64,000 nt of DNA from Marichromatium bheemlicum (GCF_012276755.1 NZ_JAAXKX010000015.1:1-64000); one strand, 5' to 3'. Positions 1-9,140 are shown, numbered from the stretch's first letter. Program-made: numbers and translations. Notes: generated from the letters alone by a model not told the origin.

Positions 1-138
1 CAACCGTTCCACGCGCGCCTTGCTCGCGCTCAGGCCACGGGCGCGCAGCGCCCGCACCATCCGCGGACTGCCGTAGGCGCCACCGCTCTCGGCGTGGATG
101 GCCTGCAGCAGCAGCGTTAACTGCGCATCACTCAGCCC
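1..138 (-). mobile_element. IS3-family transposase (OrfB) remnant, runs off the window start
   Basis: Minus-strand translation gives 46 continuous residues containing GGAYGSPRMVRALRARG followed by SASKARVERL. This is the HTH_21 segment (YGxPRI..L...G...S..RV.RLM) that precedes the integrase core in IS3-family OrfB proteins. There is no start codon in this frame. It begins exactly where the reading frame of the truncated cas3 stops, in a different frame, so it is a junction of two broken genes. The rest of the transposase would lie outside the window. Confidence 0.75.
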
Positions 139-305
139 CTGGCGCTGGCCGCCGCGAAGGCCGCCTGGGTGCGCGGTGAGGCCGCCCACAGCTCGGCGGC
201 GACCGCGCAGACGTCGAGCGCGTGATGGACGAAGGGGTGCCAGGGCGGGTCGGGTTCGGCGGTGGTGTCGGCCTTGGCCCAGTAGTGGTTGAGTGTCGTC
301 GTCAT
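132..305 (-). pseudogene. cas3: Truncated cas3, N-terminal HD-nuclease start only (type I-E-like)
   Basis: A 57-residue frame begins with ATG at 305, preceded by an AGGAGG ribosome site about 12 bases upstream. Its N-terminus reads HYWAKADTTAEPDPPWHPFV then HHALDVCAVAAELW. This is the opening of Cas3 HD domains, as in E. coli type I-E Cas3, which starts HYWGKS and has YHCLDVAAVA at the same place. The frame stops after about 17 further residues, at the junction with the IS3 remnant. The rest of the HD domain and the whole helicase (normally about 850-900 residues in total) are absent, so it cannot act as an interference nuclease. No other cas gene or CRISPR array is seen here. Confidence 0.75.
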
Positions 306-430
306 CACATGATGCTGCCTCCTCGCGTGGCCATGTGGGCGTGGCGTCGTCGCCGGTGCGTGCGATCATGGCGCAGGCGCGCGGTGCGGGCCAGGTGGGG
401 TGTCGAGAGGTGGTAGAGACGGAGGGCGAG

Positions 431-907
431 ATGGCGTGGCTGTCGATCCTAGTGCTGGTGACCTGGGCCAATGGCGCGCCGGTGGTGGCGCGGCTGGTGT
501 TCGGGCGGCGGGGTTGTCGGGCGCTCGATGGCGGCGCGCGCTGGCGCGACGGGCGGGCGCTGCTCGGGCCGTCGAAGACCTGGCGCGGGGTGGGGACGGC
601 GCTGGCGAGTACGCCCGTAGTGGCCTGGGCGCTGGGGGTCTCCCCCTTGCTCGGGCTGGGGGTGGCCGCGGCGGCGATGACCGGGGACCTGGCGACGAGC
701 TTTCTCAAGCGTCGCCTGGGGGATCGGTCGAGCGCGGCACGACCGGGGCTCGATCAGTTCGCCGAGGCGCTGTTGCCGACGCTGCTCGCGGTAGCGCTGC
801 TGGGGGGCGGTTGGGCGACGGTGGCGGCGGTGGTCGCGGGTTTCACCCTGATCGATCTGGCGCTGACCCCGCTGATCGCGCGGTTGTGGCGGCGCTGGCG
901 ACGCTGA
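431..907 (+). CDS. CDP-archaeol synthase-like (CarS/DUF46) membrane protein
   Basis: A 158-residue polytopic membrane protein. The hallmark of the CarS/DUF46 family (CDP-alcohol synthesis, related to CdsA) is the DGR.L.G..KTWRG segment, seen here as DGRALLGPSKTWRG near residues 38-51. A second conserved stretch, GDLATSFLKRRLG, follows at about residue 80, with hydrophobic helices before, between and after. The ATG at 431 is chosen because GGAGGGCGAG lies directly upstream. The longer in-frame extension to 293 is low-complexity. Archaeal CarS activates archaeol with CTP. Bacterial members are common in Proteobacteria, but their substrate is not settled, so a lipid CDP-transferase role is inference. 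Confidence 0.8.
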   Translation: MAWLSILVLVTWANGAPVVARLVFGRRGCRALDGGARWRDGRALLGPSKTWRGVGTALASTPVVAWALGVSPLLGLGVAAAAMTGDLATSFLKRRLGDRSSAARPGLDQFAEALLPTLLAVALLGGGWATVAAVVAGFTLIDLALTPLIARLWRRWRR

Positions 908-916
908 GCCGGCGAC

Positions 917-1906
917 TCAGCCGGGCTGGAGGGTGTGGATGGTGATCTCGGGCGGGCAGTTGAGCCGGGCGTTGACCACTGAGGTGCCGGCGCCGGCCGA
1001 GGTGTAGCCGACGAGCGCGCCGTGGCGCCAGGGGCCGGCGGCGAGCCGGCGCGGGCAGTGGGCGTCCCAGATCAGCGGGATGCCGCCGGGCAGACAGATC
1101 TGGCCGCCGTGGGTGTGACCGCTGAGCATCGCGGCGAAGCCGGCGTGGGCGGCCTGGCGATAGATCTCGGGGGTGTGGGAGAGGAGGATCGCGGTCTCGT
1201 CCTCGGGGATCGCGCCGGCGACCTTGTCGAGGTTGTGGAGCTGGTAGTAGTGGGCGTCGTCGACCCCGGCGATGTGCAGCCGCGCGCCGTCGCGCTCGAG
1301 GGTGACGGTCTCGTTGAGCAGGAAGCGGATGCCCAGGCACTCGAGTTCGGGCACCAGACGCAGGCTGTCGTGGTTGCCGAGTACGGCGTAGATCGGGCCG
1401 CTGAGCGCCTCGCCGACCTCGCGCATGCCATCGATCGTCGCGGTGATCGGGCCGAAGGTGCGGGCGCGGTAGTCGCCGGTGAGCACGCAGAGGTCGTAGT
1501 CGAGCCGACGGACGGTCTCGACGATGGCGCGGGTGTTCGCTGCGGCCATGTCGACGTGGAGGTCGGTGAGGTGGAGGATGCGCAGCCCGTGGAAGGCCGG
1601 CGGTAGTCCGTGCAGCGCCAGCGGGTGCTCGACGATGCGGTGACGACAGGCGTTGCGCCGGGCGCGGCCGTAGAGCCCGCTGAGCCGCAGACAGTGACGG
1701 ATGACGCTGTGCACCGAGTACCAGTTCTCGGGATAGAAGAAGTGGGCGCCGGGGCGGTTGAGCACGAACACCTCATGGTCGCGCTCGAGCCCCAGGCGCT
1801 GGCGCAAATGGGTGCGCCCGAGCCGCGCGCGCAGCCCGTCGAGCGGCGTCCCTAGGGGCGTGGTCGTCGGGATGGCCTGGACGGTGCTGGGGGCGGCGCT
1901 TGGCAT
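917..1906 (-). CDS. Calcineurin-like metallophosphoesterase (YkuE/YaeI-like)
   Basis: A 329-residue protein with the complete metallophosphoesterase signature in order: LTDLH (about residue 115), GD in VLTGDYRA (about 143), GNHD (about 178), SHTPE (about 246) and GHTHGGQ (about 263). These side chains hold the two metal ions. The spacing and the GHTHGGQ ending match YkuE/YaeI-type enzymes, several of which act on UDP-diacylglucosamine or other phosphodiesters near the membrane. The N-terminal 100 residues are less conserved. The gene starts 7 bases after the stop of the EipA-like gene on the same strand, so the two are probably one operon. The natural substrate cannot be told from sequence. 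Confidence 0.88.
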   Translation of the reverse strand: MPSAAPSTVQAIPTTTPLGTPLDGLRARLGRTHLRQRLGLERDHEVFVLNRPGAHFFYPENWYSVHSVIRHCLRLSGLYGRARRNACRHRIVEHPLALHGLPPAFHGLRILHLTDLHVDMAAANTRAIVETVRRLDYDLCVLTGDYRARTFGPITATIDGMREVGEALSGPIYAVLGNHDSLRLVPELECLGIRFLLNETVTLERDGARLHIAGVDDAHYYQLHNLDKVAGAIPEDETAILLSHTPEIYRQAAHAGFAAMLSGHTHGGQICLPGGIPLIWDAHCPRRLAAGPWRHGALVGYTSAGAGTSVVNARLNCPPEITIHTLQPG

Positions 1907-1913
1907 CGTGGTC

Positions 1914-2468
1914 TCAGAAGGGGTTGAGACGGGCCTTGCGGGTGAAGTCCATGTAGCCGGCGCTCACCCCCTGGCGCCAGCCGGCGCCGAAGCGGATCGG
2001 CGCGAGCACGGTATCGCCCGACTGCAGATAGTTCACCCCGACCCCGCCGACGAAGTAGAGGCTGCCCTCGGCGCCGGGGTAGCGCTGGAACAGCGCATCG
2101 GCGTTCGGTAGTCGGTAGACCAGCACGAACACCTTGGCGGCGTTGGCACCGATGTCGAGGCCGATCGAGGGCCCTTGCCAGTAGACCGGGCGGGTGTAGC
2201 CGTTTTTCATGTACAGCCGTCCCTTGCCATAGCGCACGCCGATACCGAGTGCGGCGCCGACCTCCTCGCCGGTGATGTAGCCGTTGGGCTCGCCCTGTTC
2301 GCGGAAGACCTTGCGCACCACGGTGCCGAGGTTCTCGGCGCCGTCGCCGAAGAAGGTCTCGATGCTGTCGAGGATCTCCTGCTGGCGATAGGTCTGGTCG
2401 TCGGCGAGTGCGGGGGGCAGTAGTCCGAGCAGCAGGCCAAGGGTGAGAAGGCGGATCAAGGGACGCAT
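1914..2468 (-). CDS. EipA/DUF1134-like secreted envelope protein
   Basis: About 184 residues with a clear signal peptide (hydrophobic run ending PPALA before DDQTYRQQ). The body matches the DUF1134/EipA family: an N-terminal helix, TGEEVGAALGIGVRYGKG, and the small-residue barrel with GPSIGLDIGANAAKVFVLVY and GSLYFVGGVGVNYL. EipA of Brucella is a periplasmic barrel protein needed for envelope integrity. An in-frame TTG two codons upstream could also serve as start, but ATG at 2468 with GGAG ten bases upstream is preferred. It lies just upstream of the metallophosphoesterase, consistent with a joint envelope role (inference). Confidence 0.8.
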   Translation of the reverse strand: MRPLIRLLTLGLLLGLLPPALADDQTYRQQEILDSIETFFGDGAENLGTVVRKVFREQGEPNGYITGEEVGAALGIGVRYGKGRLYMKNGYTRPVYWQGPSIGLDIGANAAKVFVLVYRLPNADALFQRYPGAEGSLYFVGGVGVNYLQSGDTVLAPIRFGAGWRQGVSAGYMDFTRKARLNPF

Positions 2469-2703
2469 GGTCAACGGGCTCCGGTCGTCGATGGGGGTGT
2501 CAGCCTAATTCTGGGCCAATTCGTTGACGATTGGTATGGGGCGGTAATTCCGCGGAGTGGGGCGGGTTTTACTTGCCTTTTCCGAAAGCGCACTAATACT
2601 TGACAGCGAAGGTAGGGAATTAGCCGTATCGCTCCGGCATGGAGGCCGACGGCTCATGCCTGACCATCATATTTCTTTTCGTCATGCCCAGAGGAATCGC
2701 CCC

Positions 2704-3303
2704 ATGAGCAACGACAATGTGACCTCCATCAGCCCCCTGACCGCCATCATCGTGCTCGCTGCCGCGGTGGGCCCACTGGCGGCCTTGTCGATCGGTAGCA
2801 AGGTCGCCGATGAGGAGACCCTGGAACGTGCTCGCGCCGGGCTGCAGAACGCCACCCCGACCGATCGCTTCGCCCAGTACGATGCCCTGCGCAGTCCGTC
2901 CTACGCCGCGAACAAGTCGATCAACGACATCACCCAGGGTTCAGGCGTGTTCACCAAGCTGCAGGCGGCGATCGAGGCCGCCGGCGCCGAGGCGATGCTC
3001 TCCGAGGAGGGGCCCTATACGGTGTTTGCGCCGAGCAACGAGGCCTTCTCGCGCATCCCCGCCGATCAGCTCCAGGCGCTGCTCTCCGACAAGGAACGGC
3101 TCAATCAGGTGATCGCGGCACACGTGGTGCCGGGACGCCTGAGCCCGACCGAGTTGATGCAGATGGAGAGTGCGCCGACGCTCTCGGGTGATCGTATCGC
3201 GATCAGCGTGCCGGGGATGATCAAGGTCGGCGAGGCCACCGTCTCGCAGTCGATCGCCGCGCGTAACGGGGTGGTGCACGTGATCGATCGCGTGCTGCTC
3301 TGA
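2704..3303 (+). CDS. Fasciclin (FAS1) domain protein, membrane-anchored
   Basis: A 199-residue protein. Residues about 10-30 form a single hydrophobic segment (signal anchor). A FAS1 domain fills residues about 75-199, with the two conserved blocks GPYTVFAPSNEAF (H1 region) and VIAAHVVPGRL, and the closing NGVVHVIDRVLL typical of the family. FAS1 proteins are extracellular adhesion or polymer-binding modules. The ATG at 2704 lies 8 bases after AGAGGAATCG. The upstream in-frame extension starting at 2557 has no family similarity and is rejected. The gene stands alone between divergent and convergent neighbours. Confidence 0.85.
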   Translation: MSNDNVTSISPLTAIIVLAAAVGPLAALSIGSKVADEETLERARAGLQNATPTDRFAQYDALRSPSYAANKSINDITQGSGVFTKLQAAIEAAGAEAMLSEEGPYTVFAPSNEAFSRIPADQLQALLSDKERLNQVIAAHVVPGRLSPTELMQMESAPTLSGDRIAISVPGMIKVGEATVSQSIAARNGVVHVIDRVLL

Positions 3304-3363
3304 TCCACCCTGGGCCCATCACCGGCCGTGGCGGCGGGTGATGGGATTCGGTTCGACCTGGAT

Positions 3364-3396
3364 GACGAGGCCGCGGCCCTTGGTCGCGGCCTCGTC
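3364..3396. terminator. Strong hairpin between convergent genes
   Basis: A perfect 12-bp inverted repeat (GACGAGGCCGCG / CGCGGCCTCGTC) with a 9-base loop lies between the fasciclin stop (3303) and the end of the GGDEF-EAL gene (3428). There is no long T-run, so it may be a bidirectional terminator or 3'-end-stabilising hairpin. Confidence 0.6.
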
Positions 3397-3427
3397 GTTG
3401 GTATCGGGGCGCCGCGCAGAGGGACGC

Positions 3428-6400
3428 TCATGTCTCGCGCATGGCTTCGGTCGGTAGCATGATTCGCCCAGCGCGCAGTAGTGGCTCGATCGCCGTCGCG
3501 GGTTGTGGACGGCTGTAGAGATAGCCCTGGGCGATGTGACAGCCATGGGCGAGGAGGAAGTCACGCTGCAGGGCGTTCTCGACCCCCTCGGCGATCCCTT
3601 CGAGTCCGAGGCTGTTACCGAGTCCGGTGATCGCCTTGACGATGGCTGCGGCCTGCTCGTGGCGGGCGGTCTCGGTGGCACCGAGGTCGGCGAGGAAGGA
3701 GCGATCGATCTTGATCGCATTGACCGGCAGCCGATTGAGATAGTTGAGCGAGGCATAGCCGGTGCCGAAATCGTCGAGCGCGATCGAGAAGCCACGCGCG
3801 CGTAGCGCAGTGAGGATGTCGACGGCGCAGTCGATCGAACGCATGGTGGCGCTCTCAGTGATCTCGAATTCGAGCAGGCGCGGTGGGATGTCCTGTTGTT
3901 TGATGATGTCGTCGATGCGCTCGACGAGCGCATCCTGATAAAGCTCGTTGGCCGAGAGATTGACCGCCACCGGTACGGGGTCGAGCCCGGCATCACGCCA
4001 ACGTGCCAGCTGCTGGCCGGCCTGGCGCAGGACCAGTGGGCCGATCTGCAGGATCAGGCCGGTGGCCTCGGCCACCGGGATGAAGCGCCCCGGTGGGATC
4101 CAGCCGTGACGTGGATGGTTCCAGCGCACCAGCGCCTCAAGGCTAAGGATGCGCCCGTTGCGCATGTCGACCCGGGGCTGGTAGTGCAACGAGAGCTGTT
4201 CGCGCTCCAGGGCGTGGCGCAGGTCCTGTTCGAGCTGAAACTGTTGGTGCATCTGCTCGTTGAGCGCTGGGGTGAAGAAGCGGTAGGCGCCGCGCCCCTC
4301 GGCCTTGGCGGTGTGCAGCGCGGCGTCGGCGTGGCTGATCAGCGCGTCGGTACTACGCGCATCGTCGGGGTGCAGGGCGATGCCGATCGAGGCGCTGATC
4401 AGCAGTGAGTGGCCATCGAGTTCGATCGGGGTGTTGAGTGCTTGTTGGATTCGCTCGGCGAGTTCGCCGGAGGCCTGGGCCGAGCGGTCCTGGGTGGCGA
4501 GCCAGATGAAATTGTCGCCGCCGAACCGCGCCAGGGTGTCCTCGCCGCCGAGCTGGGCGAGTAGCCGTCGGGCGACCTCGCGCAGTACCTGATCGCCGAG
4601 CCGATGGCCGAGCGAGTCGTTGACCTGTTTGAGGTTGTCGAGGTCGATCGAGAGCAGGGCAACGCCTTGGTGGTGCTCGGTGGCGTTGTGTAGCGCCGTC
4701 TCGATACGCTGGCGCATCAGCGCTCGGTTGGGTAGGCCGGTGAGCGGATCATAATGGGAGACGAAGGCCAGACGCTTCTCGTCGCTGATGTTGACTAGGC
4801 CGCCGTAGTGGCGGCGCAGACCGGGGTGCGCAGGGTCGCTGCAGCACTCGGTGGTGGCGCGCACCCAGCGCAGGCTGCCGTCACGATGACGCAGCCGCAG
4901 CTCGCAGGTGATGCTCTTGCCCGGGGGCAGTTCGAGGACGTGTGCGGTGAAGTGGGCTCGGTCGTCCTCGTGGACCAGGAACCCCCAGCAGCCGTGGGCG
5001 CGTACCTCCTCGAGGTCGTAGCCGCTGAGCGCGGCGATCGAGTCGGTCATCCACTCGATCTGTGGCGCGCCCTGCTCCGGGCGGAGAATGGAGTAGGCGA
5101 CATCGGTCATTACCGAGGCGACCTGACGGTAGCGGCTCTCGCTGGCGCGCAGCTCGCGTTGGGCGTGCTGGCGCGCGAGTAGGTTGGAGAGGGTCTCGGC
5201 GATCAGTTGCAGGGTCTGGGCCTCGTCGCTGCTCCAGGGTTGGTCCCGGGCGAGGCGTTCGAGTTCGAGTAGTGCCGGTGCCTGGGTGGCGTCGAGAAGG
5301 GGCGCGCAGAGCAGCGCGCCGATACCGCGTCGCTCGAGCAGTTGCTGCGCGTGGGCGTCGTCATCGCCTTGAATCGTGGGTGTCGGTAGACGCAGTGGTT
5401 GACGTCTCAGAGGGCGTGGGGCGATCCCTGCCGTCAGTGGTGCGGGGCGGCAGGGGGGGGCTGCGGCGACGCCTGGGGCGCGCCACTGCTGGAGACAGCA
5501 GGCCAAGGGTGCGCCTGTCGGGTCCTCCTCGAGGCGTGAGAACAGACAACGGTCGGCCTCGAAGAAATAGCCGATGCGCTCCAGTACGGGGCCGAGTGGC
5601 GGGGTCTCGTGACGGGCCTCGACGAACAGGGTGGAGAGTTCGGTGAGCAGGGCCTGGAAGCGCAGCTGGCGGCGCAGTGCGCGTTGGGTCTGTTCGCGTT
5701 CGGTGACGTCGGTCACCAGCCCCTGGAAGTAGCGCACCTGACCATAGGGGTCATGCACCACACTGGTGTCCTCCTCGACACAGTGCACCGAGCCGTCGGC
5801 CCAGATCACCCGATAGCTGAGGTTGAAGACCTCGCCGCTGGCGGTGAGGTAGTCGCTGAATCCTTGTTCGACCCGGGCGCGGTCCTCGGGGTGTACCAGC
5901 TCCATGAACGACAGTTCGCCGGACCTGAGGCGTTCGAGCGGATAGCCCCAGCGACGTACGTTCTGAGAGGCGTAGATGATCGGCCAGCCGGGCTCGGGGC
6001 GCCAGCGGAAGGCGACGGTGCCGCTGGCATCGACCACCTCGGCGGCGATCGCCAGCCGGGCGTTGGCGTTGAGCAGGGCCTCGCGCTGGGCGATCTGCTC
6101 GGTCTGGTCGATGACGCAGCACAGACACTCGCTGCGCTCGCTCTCCGGGACCGGCAGTCGGATCACCACCAAGTCGGCGAGCAGGGTCCGCTCGCGTCCG
6201 TGTAGTTCGATCTCGTTGCACCTGGCCTTGCCCTCGCGCAGCGCGCGCTGTAGCGCCGCCTGGAGGAAGGCCTGATGTCTGGGGTGGGCGAGTCGCGTGA
6301 AGGGTGTGCCCTCGAGGTGCAGCAGCGCCGTGGCGGCACTGTTGTGCTCGCCGATGGTACCGTCCTCGGCAACCTGTAACGCCGGGATGGGGAGTTCGTA

Positions 6401-6640
6401 ATACAGCCGCATGAAGCGGCTGCGGGCGATCTCGTTGGCGTGTTGGCTCTCGCGCAGGGCCTGCTGCTGGAGTTCGAGCTCGGCATGGTAGATGTGCAGC
6501 TCCTCGAGCAATGACTCGAGTTCGAACTGCCCGCGACCGACCTCGCTCAGGGTGGCGTTGAAGTGACCATCACGCAGGATCTGCTTGGCGCGCTCGCGGA
6601 GCTGCTGGTCGTTGGTGGTGAGCGCATCCTTGGGCGTCAT
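3428..6640 (-). CDS. PAS-PAS-GAF-PAS-GGDEF-EAL cyclic-di-GMP phosphodiesterase
   Basis: About 1070 residues. A short coiled segment (LEELHIYHAELELQQQ, about 45-60) is followed by PAS about 67-180, PAS about 200-315, a GAF-like region about 330-490, PAS about 505-625, GGDEF about 640-800 and EAL about 810-1065. The GGDEF signature reads GGDNF, so the catalytic Glu is lost and cyclase activity is unlikely. The EAL domain keeps its key residues: LEALVRW, NLSANE, FEITES, DDFGTGY, IKIDRSF, EGVE and QGYLY. It is therefore predicted to hydrolyse c-di-GMP in response to sensory PAS/GAF input. ATG at 6640 has AAGGAGG close upstream. An open extension of 188 codons beyond it is Pro/Arg-rich and not conserved. 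It appears cytoplasmic. Confidence 0.9.
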   Translation of the reverse strand: MTPKDALTTNDQQLRERAKQILRDGHFNATLSEVGRGQFELESLLEELHIYHAELELQQQALRESQHANEIARSRFMRLYYELPIPALQVAEDGTIGEHNSAATALLHLEGTPFTRLAHPRHQAFLQAALQRALREGKARCNEIELHGRERTLLADLVVIRLPVPESERSECLCCVIDQTEQIAQREALLNANARLAIAAEVVDASGTVAFRWRPEPGWPIIYASQNVRRWGYPLERLRSGELSFMELVHPEDRARVEQGFSDYLTASGEVFNLSYRVIWADGSVHCVEEDTSVVHDPYGQVRYFQGLVTDVTEREQTQRALRRQLRFQALLTELSTLFVEARHETPPLGPVLERIGYFFEADRCLFSRLEEDPTGAPLACCLQQWRAPGVAAAPPCRPAPLTAGIAPRPLRRQPLRLPTPTIQGDDDAHAQQLLERRGIGALLCAPLLDATQAPALLELERLARDQPWSSDEAQTLQLIAETLSNLLARQHAQRELRASESRYRQVASVMTDVAYSILRPEQGAPQIEWMTDSIAALSGYDLEEVRAHGCWGFLVHEDDRAHFTAHVLELPPGKSITCELRLRHRDGSLRWVRATTECCSDPAHPGLRRHYGGLVNISDEKRLAFVSHYDPLTGLPNRALMRQRIETALHNATEHHQGVALLSIDLDNLKQVNDSLGHRLGDQVLREVARRLLAQLGGEDTLARFGGDNFIWLATQDRSAQASGELAERIQQALNTPIELDGHSLLISASIGIALHPDDARSTDALISHADAALHTAKAEGRGAYRFFTPALNEQMHQQFQLEQDLRHALEREQLSLHYQPRVDMRNGRILSLEALVRWNHPRHGWIPPGRFIPVAEATGLILQIGPLVLRQAGQQLARWRDAGLDPVPVAVNLSANELYQDALVERIDDIIKQQDIPPRLLEFEITESATMRSIDCAVDILTALRARGFSIALDDFGTGYASLNYLNRLPVNAIKIDRSFLADLGATETARHEQAAAIVKAITGLGNSLGLEGIAEGVENALQRDFLLAHGCHIAQGYLYSRPQPATAIEPLLRAGRIMLPTEAMRET

Positions 6641-7402
6641 CCGTTCCTCCTTGAGACACGGGTCCGATGGGGCGGTAGCGAGCGGGGAAAACGAGGGTGG
6701 GGGTCGCCACCGTGTGGGCGCGGCTGCTGTGCTCGGGGGAGCAGGTCGGTGGTGATGGTCGGGAGGCAACCGCTGTCCGGGAACGATACCGCCATTGCGC
6801 TTTGATTCCTCCAGTGCCCTGTCGGGGGCGCCGTTCGTGGTCGGGCGCCTTGGTCTCGGTATTGCCGCCGGGTGCGCCGATCCCGCGTGGTGTCCTGGAT
6901 CAGACCGCGTGGCTGGTGGCCTGATCACGGGGCGGGATGCCGGCCATGTCGGCAGCGGACGCAGGTCGGTGGCCTGCGGTTGGTACAACGACATCGGCTC
7001 GTCGATCCGAGTCCTGCGCGTGCTCGTGCGGATCGACGAGGGCCAGCTGGCGTTGACGACACCGGGGCTCGGAGCGTCGGTGACGAAAGAGGCGATCGCG
7101 CGACCATCGGGGCTGGCCGGTGGTGTCCGATGGCGCGACGATCCTCTCCCGGGGTTGCCCCGAGGCCACGCTCGGCTGGCAGGCGTAAAACGATACCAGA
7201 TCACTCCATCGGGGCGTAGTTATCATCTGCGTCTGCCAATTTTCCACAGGGTTAGGTCGACTCCTTCACAAAATTGATGAACAGTGGCGCCGGGCGTCGC
7301 ATCGGTTGGTGGCGGGGGCTGTACAGGCCCTGGCCGAGGCAATCGCTCGGGTGTCCCGGTCACGGACGCTGAGGCTGGGGCTGGGCGTGTTCGCGAGCGT
7401 CG
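6641..7402. other. 762-base stretch without a recognisable gene
   Basis: This lies between the end of the HPt-REC-REC-GGDEF gene and the start of the GGDEF-EAL gene. Several frames are open only because of high GC, and none shows a family motif or a good ribosome site. It must contain the promoter of the GGDEF-EAL gene on the minus strand, but no convincing sigma-70 or sigma-54 element was found. Confidence 0.5.
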
Positions 7403-9103
7403 TCATCGTGGGGGTGTCGCCGAGGCGATGGGGGCGCACTCGACCCGGTTGCGCCCACGGCGCTTGGCCAGGTAGAGGGCGCGGTCGGCGGCCTCCTGCA
7501 AGGTGGCGGCATCGGTGAAGTCGGGGAGGGCGGCGAGCCCGGCGCTGAAGCTGCAGTGAAACTGCTGTCCGCCCGCGCCGACGAAGGTGACCTCGGCGAA
7601 GTTCAGACGTAGGGTGTCGAGGACCTGTTGCGCGCGCTCGGCGGTGGCGCCGAGCATCACTACCGCGAACTCCTCGCCGCCATAACGCCCGACGACGTCG
7701 GACTCGCGCATGCGTAACCTTAGGCTGCGTCCGAGGGCCATCAGCACCTGATCGCCGATGTTGTGACCATGACCGTCGTTGACCTGCTTGAAGCGATCGA
7801 TGTCGATCATCGCGAAGCTCAGCGGGGTGTTGCCGCGCAGCGCCGCGGCCACGGCGATCTCGAGGAGCTGGAGGATGGTGTTGTGGTTGAATAGTCCGGT
7901 GAGGCTGTCGCGCACCATCAGTGAGCGCAGGGTGCGCATACGCTCGGCGCGCAGCCGGATCTCGGTGACCAGGCGTTGGGGTTCGAGTGGTTTGGTGAGA
8001 AAGCCATCGGCTCCGGCCGCGAGCGCCTTGAACTGGCGTGCGGCATCGGTCTCGGAGGAGACGTAGATGATCGGCAGGCTGATATGCCTGGGGACCTGGC
8101 GCAACACCTGGGCCAGCTCCAGCCCGGAGCAGCGTGGCATGTAGAGATCGATCAGCACCAGGTCGGCCTTGAAGGTCTCGAGCTGTTGAAGTACCTCGGC
8201 GGGGTCGCTGAGGACTCGGGTGACCATACCGGCCTGCTCGAGGATCAGCGCGTGGTATTGCGCCAGGTCGGGATCGTCGTCGACGATGAGGATATGAAAG
8301 GGTTCGGCCGGGGTGGTGTCGGTGATCAGATCGAGGATCTCGACCATCTCCACGGTCTTCACCGGCTTGGTGCAATAGGCGCTGCCACCGGCCTGGACGG
8401 CGTGCAGCCGGGCGGCGAAGTCCTCGCGATTGGACATGAAGATGGTCGGGACCCGCTGCCCGGTGATGCGGTTGATCTCGACCAGGGTATCGGGTCCGGC
8501 GTTGCGCCCCTCGGGGAAGACCACATCGAGGATCACGGCCGCCGGTGGCGCGGTGGTGACCGCCTGGCACAGACGCGTCAGCGAGGTGAAGGGGGTGACC
8601 CGGTAGCCGAAGCAGCCGAGCTGCATTGCCAGCGCGCCGGCCATCTCGGGGTCGTCGTCGCAGACGTAGATGCTGTGCTCGCCGCGGCAACTGGCGATGT
8701 CGCGGCCACTGCGCTGGGCGGGTAGATCGACCTCGGGGGCACGCTCCTGAGGGAGGCTCGGGGCGTACTCGAATTCGAGCCGTTCGAGCGTCTCGAGCTG
8801 TGCGGCGAGCTCGTCGAGCAGCTTGCTGGTGATGGGTGCCTCGCCGTCGAGTACCCGGCTCAGTGACTGTTCGGCGCCGCGTGCGGTGCTCATCACCTCG
8901 GGGACACCAAAGGTCGCCCCCGAGCCCTTGAGGGTGTGGAGGATGCGATGGATCTCCTGCAGGTGTGGGGCGTCTTGTTGCCCCGGGGCCAGCTGTGAGA
9001 GGTGTTGGCGGAGCTCACGCACTCGGTGGGGGAGCTGGGCGATGAACGAGTTGCGTAGCCGCGCCTTGCGCGCCTGGAGGTTTTGGGGGTCGTGTTGCGT
9101 CAT
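7403..9103 (-). CDS. HPt-REC-REC-GGDEF diguanylate cyclase response regulator
   Basis: A 566-residue protein. An N-terminal HPt domain (about 15-110) carries the phosphorylatable His in HTLKGSGATFG. Two receiver domains follow, with IYVCDDDPEM...LDVVF (about 145-260) and ILIVDDDPDL...LIDLYMP (about 272-390), then a GGDEF domain (about 400-560). The active site is intact, YGGEEF. It is preceded by RESD five residues upstream, the RxxD inhibitory site for product feedback. It should therefore make c-di-GMP under phosphorelay control, with its own HPt able to pass phosphate. The start is 37 bases after the stop of the single-receiver gene, so the two are an operon. Cytoplasmic. Confidence 0.92.
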   Translation of the reverse strand: MTQHDPQNLQARKARLRNSFIAQLPHRVRELRQHLSQLAPGQQDAPHLQEIHRILHTLKGSGATFGVPEVMSTARGAEQSLSRVLDGEAPITSKLLDELAAQLETLERLEFEYAPSLPQERAPEVDLPAQRSGRDIASCRGEHSIYVCDDDPEMAGALAMQLGCFGYRVTPFTSLTRLCQAVTTAPPAAVILDVVFPEGRNAGPDTLVEINRITGQRVPTIFMSNREDFAARLHAVQAGGSAYCTKPVKTVEMVEILDLITDTTPAEPFHILIVDDDPDLAQYHALILEQAGMVTRVLSDPAEVLQQLETFKADLVLIDLYMPRCSGLELAQVLRQVPRHISLPIIYVSSETDAARQFKALAAGADGFLTKPLEPQRLVTEIRLRAERMRTLRSLMVRDSLTGLFNHNTILQLLEIAVAAALRGNTPLSFAMIDIDRFKQVNDGHGHNIGDQVLMALGRSLRLRMRESDVVGRYGGEEFAVVMLGATAERAQQVLDTLRLNFAEVTFVGAGGQQFHCSFSAGLAALPDFTDAATLQEAADRALYLAKRRGRNRVECAPIASATPPR

Positions 9104-9140
9104 GCGCCTGATCTGGACTCGCTGTGCGCCAGGGGTGCCC

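Noticed and set aside
2524-2553. TTGACG...TAATTC promoter-like pair before the fasciclin gene
   Set aside because: Spacing is only about 15 bases and the distance to the ATG is large, so it was not called.
6641-7204. Open extension of 188 codons in front of the GGDEF-EAL protein
   Set aside because: The residues are Pro/Arg-rich without family similarity, and ATG 6640 has an ideal ribosome site.
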